Assembly: GCF_025465995.1 (NCBI RefSeq)
Contig: NZ_JANLNY010000004.1
Span: 372,001-436,000, forward strand
Direction: 5' to 3'
DNA length: 64,000 nucleotides
Source: Pseudomonas sp. 5P_3.1_Bac2
GTDB lineage: Bacteria; Pseudomonadota; Gammaproteobacteria; Pseudomonadales; Pseudomonadaceae
In this document: in pieces, positions 59,045 through 64,000 of the stretch
How the letters are laid out: each line of letters starts with the position of its first letter
How positions within the stretch are numbered: the stretch's first letter is position 1
The notes under the pieces: model-generated
What the model saw: the letters and a program-made list of their open reading frames with translations, nothing else
Told to the model about the DNA's origin: nothing
Database searches by the model: none
Program-made: the position numbers and the translations under genes

Positions 59045-59786
59045 AGCTCTACCTCATGGATTCTTATTGGCCCCACCGGCGGATGGGTTTTGCCCGTGCT
59101 CAGCATTCGCGTTGGCGCGGCTGATTGCGGTGCTTGCTTGGCTATAGCAAATATTGTGCACGCTTGTTTGGAGTTGCCCGCGGCCGCGCTACACAGGCGC
59201 TGGGGCAGGTGCTTGTGGCTTGAGTCTGCACCATCAAGGCGCAGGTGTCTGGCCGCGATCGGTCAGCACAGGCTGCTGCGCGCCAAGACGCACGGCACTT
59301 TGGTCGCGCAGTGCGGGCGCGGCACCAGGCTTAGGGTGCTGCCCCGTTGTGGCGCAGGGTTCATAGTCTTTTTGTTAGGACCAAGAACATTTTTGATAAT
59401 TTGCCTGTGTCTTGCCTTGCGCCACCATCAGCTCATGGCCGTTGAGGGGAGGCAGATGTTGCAACTTAGCCACTGGCAACAGCGCTTTATCGAGCAAGCC
59501 CAAGCTTGCGGCGCCACTTTGGCCTGTGTTGGGAAGCCGCGCTGCTTGAACGACTCCAGCAACTGTCTTGAGCCTGCCGTGCAGCCGGCCAACGACAGCC
59601 AGTACGCCTTGGCTGCGTCGCTGTGGCGCGAGGATTTCAACCGCCATCGTGCAACCGCGTCGATGCCCAGGATCCAGGCACGACTCGACGCTGTATGCCA
59701 TCGACCCATAGCGCCAACTAAAACTCACTGGGCCCCAGCTGCGTTAGAGGGAGAGCCCATGTTGTGAACGACTTGGAGACTGTCTA
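59045..59786 (+). other. Long gap with an unrecognised open frame
   Basis: About 740 bases between lysR and the aminotransferase. A plus-strand frame (59090-59767, 225 codons) is open and includes LLGPRTFLIICLCLALRHHQLM and LQLSHWQQRFIEQAQACGATL, but it has no clear ribosome site, odd composition (many Cys, Arg and His) and no family I know. It may be a decayed gene or chance. The promoter of the aminotransferase should lie near its end. Confidence 0.35.
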
Positions 59787-61160
59787 ATGACTGCCGGCAC
59801 ACACACCACTGCGCAGTATCAGGCGCTGGATGCGGCGCACCATATTCACGCCTTTTTGGATCAGAAAGCCCTTAACGCCGAAGGCGCTCTGGTGATCCGC
59901 AAAGGTCAGGGGCTGAACCTTTGGGATACGGACGGCAAGCGCTATCTGGATGGCATGTCGGGCCTCTGGTGTACCGCCCTAGGCTATGGCCGCAAGGACC
60001 TCAATGCTGCCGCCAGCCGGCAGTTGCAAGAGTTGCCGTATTACAACCTGTTCTTCCACACCACCCACCCGCGCGTGGTGGAGTTGTCTGAGCTGCTGTT
60101 TAGCCTGCTGCCGAGCCACTACAGCCATGCCATCTACACCAACTCTGGCTCAGAAGCCAACGAGGTGCTGATCCGCACCGTGCGCCGTTACTGGCAGGTG
60201 GTTGGGCAGGCGCAAAAACGCATCATGATTGGCCGCTGGAACGGCTACCACGGCAGCACCTTGGGCAGCACGGCCTTGGGCGGCATGGACTTTATGCACG
60301 AGATGGGTGGCATGCTGCCGGACTTCGCCCATATCGGCGAGCCGCACTATTACGTGCAGGGCGGTGAGTTGAGTGAGGCGGATTTTGGCCTTAAGGCTGC
60401 GCAAGAACTGGAAAGCAAAATCCTTGAGCTGGGCGCGCAAAACGTCGCGGCGTTTGTTGCCGAACCCTTTCAGGGCGCGGGTGGCATGATCTTCCCGCCG
60501 GCCAATTATTGGGCGGAAATTCAGCGCATCTGCCGTCAGTACGATGTGCTGTTGTGCGCCGATGAAGTGATCGGCGGCTTTGGGCGTACTGGCGAGTGGT
60601 TTGCCCACCAGCATTTCGGTTTTGAGCCCGACACCTTAACCATTGCCAAGGGCCTGACCTCAGGCTACGTGCCCATGGGCGGCTTGGTGCTGAGCAAGCG
60701 CATCGCCGAGGCGCTGGTGGAGAAGGGCGGAGTGTTTGCCCACGGCCTGACCTATGGCGGCCACCCGGTGGCGGCGGCCGTGGCGATTGCCAACCTGACC
60801 GCGTTGCGCGATGAAAAAATCGTCGAGGCGGTTAAACACGACAGCGGCCCTTATCTGCAAAAACTGCTGCGCGAGACCTTTGCCGGGCACCCGCTGATTG
60901 GCGATATCCAAGGTCAGGGCTTGGTCGCAGCACTGCAATTTGCCGAAGACAAAAGCAGCCGTAAACGCTTCGCCAACGAGAACGACATTGCCTGGCATTG
61001 CCGCACCGTTGGCTTTGATGAGGGCCTGATTATTCGCTCCACCGCCGGGCGCATGATCATGGCGCCGGCGCTGGTGGCCAGCCACGCCGAGCTGGATGAA
61101 TTAGTCGAAAAAACCCGCCGCGCGGTGGACCGCACCGGTCGCGAGTTGGGCTTGCTGTAA
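59787..61160 (+). CDS. Class III aminotransferase, polyamine:pyruvate type (SpuC-like)
   Basis: A 457-residue omega-aminotransferase. GLNLWDTDGKRYLDGMSGLWCTALGYGR, FFHTTHPRVVELSELL, YTNSGSEANEVLIRTVRRYW, VLLCADEVIGGFGRTGEWFAH and the PLP lysine in TIAKGLTSGYVPMGG. These match SpuC/putrescine-pyruvate and taurine/beta-alanine-type enzymes, which pass a terminal amino group to pyruvate. GGAG is 8 nt before the ATG. Its position after a LysR gene suggests inducible use of an amine, possibly linked to the FMO-RidA group upstream. Confidence 0.9.
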   Translation: MTAGTHTTAQYQALDAAHHIHAFLDQKALNAEGALVIRKGQGLNLWDTDGKRYLDGMSGLWCTALGYGRKDLNAAASRQLQELPYYNLFFHTTHPRVVELSELLFSLLPSHYSHAIYTNSGSEANEVLIRTVRRYWQVVGQAQKRIMIGRWNGYHGSTLGSTALGGMDFMHEMGGMLPDFAHIGEPHYYVQGGELSEADFGLKAAQELESKILELGAQNVAAFVAEPFQGAGGMIFPPANYWAEIQRICRQYDVLLCADEVIGGFGRTGEWFAHQHFGFEPDTLTIAKGLTSGYVPMGGLVLSKRIAEALVEKGGVFAHGLTYGGHPVAAAVAIANLTALRDEKIVEAVKHDSGPYLQKLLRETFAGHPLIGDIQGQGLVAALQFAEDKSSRKRFANENDIAWHCRTVGFDEGLIIRSTAGRMIMAPALVASHAELDELVEKTRRAVDRTGRELGLL

Positions 61161-61367
61161 CGACGAGCAGAGCCGCACACAGACTGCCCTCAATGCACCC
61201 GCAGGGTTAGGGCCAAACCTGCTGGCACCTACAGATTGCGCTGGCGCAGGTCTTCCTCCAGGAGCTGACCAGCCTGCCTTCTCGCTAGAAAGGCATGGCG
61301 GCTAGAAGTGATAGAGCAGGTGGTAGTTGGGGTGCGGCAGCCATTTATGAGCCAGGTGCACGGAGCG

Positions 61368-61386
61368 GGCCCGGACGTACCGGGCC
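61368..61386 (-). terminator. Hairpin after acyltransferase gene
   Basis: GGCCCGG and CCGGGCC form a 7-bp stem with an ACGTA loop, 7 nt past the acyltransferase stop codon on the minus strand. No T-run, so only a weak terminator candidate. Confidence 0.45.
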
Positions 61387-61393
61387 GTTGCCG

Positions 61394-62458
61394 TTACTGG
61401 CTGGTGCTGGGGGCGGCAGGTGCCGGTTTGCGTTTGACCGGGAAGGGCAGGTACAGGGCGCGCAGCAGCGGGATGCGTTTGATCACTTCGCCTATCAGCA
61501 GTGGCACGATCACGGCGATGACCAGGGCCAGTGTGGCGGCAGGTACTTCGCTCCAGCCGTGACGCAGGAGGAAGTCGAAGCTTTTGTGTTGGATCTCACC
61601 GTGGAAGATCAGCAGGATCAGGGTCGATTGACCGATATAGGTCATGACCTTGCCCAGCCAGTCGAGCTTCATCATGAGGCCCGACAATGCCCAGCACAGA
61701 TACACGCCGCTGACGGCCTGGATGCTGGTCCAGAACCAGTGATCATAGCGGCGCTGGGCTAAGTCCATCACCGCTGGGTGGGCCAGGAAGCAGCAGGTGG
61801 TCACCGCCAACGCGATGGCGAAAGTCCACACTGAGCTTTGGTGCTGGCGCAACAGCTCGCGTAGCAGATAGCCGAACATAAAGAAGGCGCTGCTGACCAG
61901 AATCACGTCCAGGCTTAAGGGCAGGCCGGGCAACTCGAAGCTGTGTTGGCCAAAGCTGACCGGCAGGTGCCAGAAGCTTTTAAGGAAATACACGCCAAGC
62001 AGCAGCTGCGCGGTTAGCAGCAGGCAGCTGGTCAGCAGCGACAGGCCCAGGCGCTGCATCAGGCGCAGCATCAGCCAAGACAGCAGCATGGCCACCCAGA
62101 AGTGTGGCAAGTACCACAAGGCTTGCCAGGGCAGGGTTTCCACCGAGGCGTAAAGCACTCCGCCGATATCCGGCAGCAGGGGCTGGCCGCGGATAATGTC
62201 ACGCACCAGCACATAGCCGAGCATGGTCACCAAAAACGGTTTGACCAGGCCGTCGGCCTTACGCAGCGCCATTTCACCGAAGGGTTGCTGGATGCTGAAA
62301 AACACCCCGGAGATAAAGAAGAACAACGGCAGAATAAACGCCGACAGCAGTGGGTAAATCACATCCGGTGAGCTGGCGGCAAACCAGCCATGGCCGAAGA
62401 CAATGATTAAGATGCCCACGCCACGGGCTACATCCATTTGAATCCAGCGTTGTTTCAC
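61394..62458 (-). CDS. Acyltransferase family 3 membrane protein
   Basis: A 354-residue membrane O-acyltransferase with about 10 helices. MDVARGVGILIIVFGHGWF carries the catalytic His of this family (R...H pattern), followed by LPLFFFISGVFFSIQQPF. Such enzymes add acetyl or other acyl groups to sugars of polysaccharides, lipopolysaccharide or peptidoglycan. GTG start with AGGAG 7 nt before it. It lies 57 nt downstream of the MurJ-like gene, in the same orientation. Confidence 0.88.
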   Translation of the reverse strand: MKQRWIQMDVARGVGILIIVFGHGWFAASSPDVIYPLLSAFILPLFFFISGVFFSIQQPFGEMALRKADGLVKPFLVTMLGYVLVRDIIRGQPLLPDIGGVLYASVETLPWQALWYLPHFWVAMLLSWLMLRLMQRLGLSLLTSCLLLTAQLLLGVYFLKSFWHLPVSFGQHSFELPGLPLSLDVILVSSAFFMFGYLLRELLRQHQSSVWTFAIALAVTTCCFLAHPAVMDLAQRRYDHWFWTSIQAVSGVYLCWALSGLMMKLDWLGKVMTYIGQSTLILLIFHGEIQHKSFDFLLRHGWSEVPAATLALVIAVIVPLLIGEVIKRIPLLRALYLPFPVKRKPAPAAPSTSQ

Positions 62459-62515
62459 CGTTTAACTCCTGTTTAATGGGCTCGTTGGTCGAAATAATTC
62501 AGCACGGGCCGGCTC

Positions 62516-63922
62516 TTAGGCGGCGCGCCATGGTCGCAGCCACAGGCCCATGACCAGCAAGCAGAGCAAGCCGGCGAGGGTGCCCAAGGCCAGCTGGAGC
62601 CAGAGGTCTTGCAGGCTAAACAACCCGGCTGCGGCGCCCAGCGCCAAGGCTTGCAGCAGCCACAGGCGTGGCCAGGGCAATACGCCGCTCAGGCCTTGGC
62701 GGCGCATCAGCAATAAGGCTGTGGCCAGCACACCGGCCAAGGCGGCTAGGGGAATGCCGGCTAAGCCGAGCAACCAAGGTAAAAGCAACAGCAAGGCGGC
62801 GTTCAGCGCGCTGCCCAACAGCTCACAGTGCAGCGGCAGGCGGGTGTCGCCGGCGGCGTAGGCATAACGCGCGAGCAGGGCGTTCCAGGCGCCAAACACT
62901 AAGGGCAGGGCAAACCAGGCAAGCAGGGCGGGCAGTGGCGAGTCGGCGCTTTGTTGTGGCAGCAACAGGCTGACCAGACTTGGCGCTGCGGCGACCAGTC
63001 CCACCCCGGCGGGCAAGGTTAATAAGCTGGCGGTTTCTAAACCCCGGCGCAGCAGGGCCAGGCGCTCGCCATCCTGGCGCCGGCTCAGCATGCCGAGCAG
63101 CACTTGATTAAGGCTCATCAGGGCAATCAGCGGCAGGTTCATCAGCTTGCGCGCCAGATTGACCCAAGTCACCGCGCCTTCGCCGAGCAGCGAGGCGACT
63201 AAGCGTTCGATCAACGCCAAGCCCTGGCTGGCGCCATTACTGAGCAGCAAGGGGCCGATGCGTTGGCCCAGCTCGGCCAGCTCCGCCCGCGCCCAGCGCC
63301 ACTGCCAGGGCCGCCAGCCTTGGCGCCACAGCGCGGGCAGGAGCACCAGCGGCATGAGCAGGCTGCCCAGCACGCAGGCCATGGCCAAGGCATGGTTGTC
63401 ACTGGCCTGGCCATGCAGGGCCAGATACACCACCGGCGGCAGGTTGAATAACAACGAGCCAAGGCCGGCCAGCACAAAGCGTTCAGCTGCCTGCAAGGGA
63501 ATGCTGAGCGCCGCGTGCAACAGCAGGCCGGGGGCGCACCAGGCGAGAATCTGTAAATTGCTTGCCGCCTGGGCACTGGCGCTCGCCGCCAAACCAGGGC
63601 CGAGCAGCTGCACCAGCCAGGGCGCGGTGATCATCAACAGGAGGCTGAGAAGCAGGGCAATGGCCATTAATGCCGGCATGATTGCGGCAAACCAGTGCCA
63701 GCGCTGGGCTTCTTCGCGTTGTAAAAACAGCGGCAGGGCCGCGGCGCTGAGCACCCCGCCGGCCAGCGACATACGCAGTGCTTCCGGCAGGAACAGGCCA
63801 ATCAAAAACGCATCGCTGCGCTCGCCGGCGCCCCAGGCCGCCACCAGCAGCCACTCGCGGGCAAAGCCCAGGCACAGCCCCAGCAGCGTGGCCAGGGTCA
63901 GCCAGAATGCCGCGCCCAGCAC
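62516..63922 (-). CDS. MurJ/MviN-family lipid flippase
   Basis: A 468-residue membrane protein of the MOP superfamily with about 12-14 helices, Leu- and Ala-rich. TLATLLGLCLGFAREWLLVAAWGAGERSDAFLIGLFLPEALRMSLAGG is the MviN start; LLSNGASQGLALIERLVASLLGEGAV and AGDTRLPLHCELLGSALNAALLLLLP follow. It is shorter than MurJ itself (about 510) and does not stand beside ribF/ileS genes, so it may flip a lipid-linked sugar of an exopolysaccharide or O-antigen. GTG start directly after the stop of the upstream gene. Confidence 0.85.
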   Translation of the reverse strand: MLGAAFWLTLATLLGLCLGFAREWLLVAAWGAGERSDAFLIGLFLPEALRMSLAGGVLSAAALPLFLQREEAQRWHWFAAIMPALMAIALLLSLLLMITAPWLVQLLGPGLAASASAQAASNLQILAWCAPGLLLHAALSIPLQAAERFVLAGLGSLLFNLPPVVYLALHGQASDNHALAMACVLGSLLMPLVLLPALWRQGWRPWQWRWARAELAELGQRIGPLLLSNGASQGLALIERLVASLLGEGAVTWVNLARKLMNLPLIALMSLNQVLLGMLSRRQDGERLALLRRGLETASLLTLPAGVGLVAAAPSLVSLLLPQQSADSPLPALLAWFALPLVFGAWNALLARYAYAAGDTRLPLHCELLGSALNAALLLLLPWLLGLAGIPLAALAGVLATALLLMRRQGLSGVLPWPRLWLLQALALGAAAGLFSLQDLWLQLALGTLAGLLCLLVMGLWLRPWRAA

Positions 63923-64000
63923 CTAGACGCTACTCCGCCGGTCACGCTGCAGCTTGCGGTAGCCGACGGCTTTGCTCTGCGGCTGGCGCGCCGGGAACAG
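63923..64000 (-). CDS. C-terminus of a gene extending beyond the window
   Basis: The last 25 residues and stop of a minus-strand gene; the tail is LFPARQPQSKAVGYRKLQRD then RRSSV. The TAG stop is followed at once by the GTG of the MurJ-like gene, so the two are co-translated. Too little remains to identify it; a polysaccharide enzyme is plausible from context. Confidence 0.55.
   Translation of the reverse strand: MFPARQPQSKAVGYRKLQRDRRSSV

Overview
The window looks like a chromosomal segment of a Pseudomonas-type gammaproteobacterium with high GC content. Three things point there: a lipase/foldase locus with a sigma-54 promoter, a nearly complete acyclic terpene utilisation (atu) cluster, and a core block (class II DAHP synthase, DEAD-box helicase, tpm, htpX, alaA-type aminotransferase, msrB, gpx, ospR, sagS, DUF815 ATPase, GAF protein, GST, tRNA-Glu/Gly) whose order I recall from the P. 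aeruginosa PA2820-PA2843 region. The species cannot be fixed from the sequence alone. No insertion sequence, prophage, CRISPR array or rRNA was seen.

Layout. 1-2.1 kb: an FAD-dependent oxidoreductase cut by the window edge, a lipoprotein and a YegP protein. 2.2-7.8 kb: FOUR consecutive secreted family I lipases followed by ONE lipase foldase, all on the minus strand, behind a sigma-54 site at 7809-7823, with long inverted repeats between the lipase genes. 8.1-8.8 kb: aquaporin Z. 9.3-13.5 kb: a hydratase/MFS/class V aminotransferase operon divergent from a GntR/FCD regulator, with a perfect 12-bp inverted repeat between them. 13.8-24.5 kb: atuG-F-E-D-C-B-A with divergent atuR and a 19-bp inverted operator pair; intergenic repeats of the GTAGGGTGGAT type lie inside the cluster. 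24.6-26.9 kb: an ArsR-like regulator and a DHA2 efflux pump. 27-29.4 kb: CPBP protease, a 55-residue DUF2897 protein and DAHP synthase. 29.5-35.1 kb: a five-gene operon whose genes all overlap (FAD monooxygenase, SBF symporter, SDR, TSUP permease, D-aminoacylase-like amidohydrolase).

35.2-51.3 kb is housekeeping: spermidine-synthase-like protein, crotonase, DEAD-box helicase with a long leader, extradiol dioxygenase-like protein, tpm, htpX, a methionine-sulfoxide/peroxide defence group, a SagS-like hybrid kinase and two tandem tRNA-Glu/tRNA-Gly pairs. 51.5-61.2 kb is accessory metabolism: FMO-like enzyme, RidA, DUF1028 and ArgE-like deacetylase in a row, then a diguanylate cyclase, an orphan protein next to an AT-rich non-coding stretch, a LysR regulator and a class III aminotransferase. 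61.4-64 kb: an acyltransferase-3 membrane protein and a MurJ-family flippase, probably the edge of a polysaccharide locus.

Together the accessory genes suggest growth on hydrophobic carbon sources: secreted lipases release fatty acids, atu enzymes degrade citronellol/geraniol-type isoprenoids, and several uncharacterised oxidative or deacylating operons surround them. Functions are inferred from recognisable motifs and family resemblance; no database search was run.
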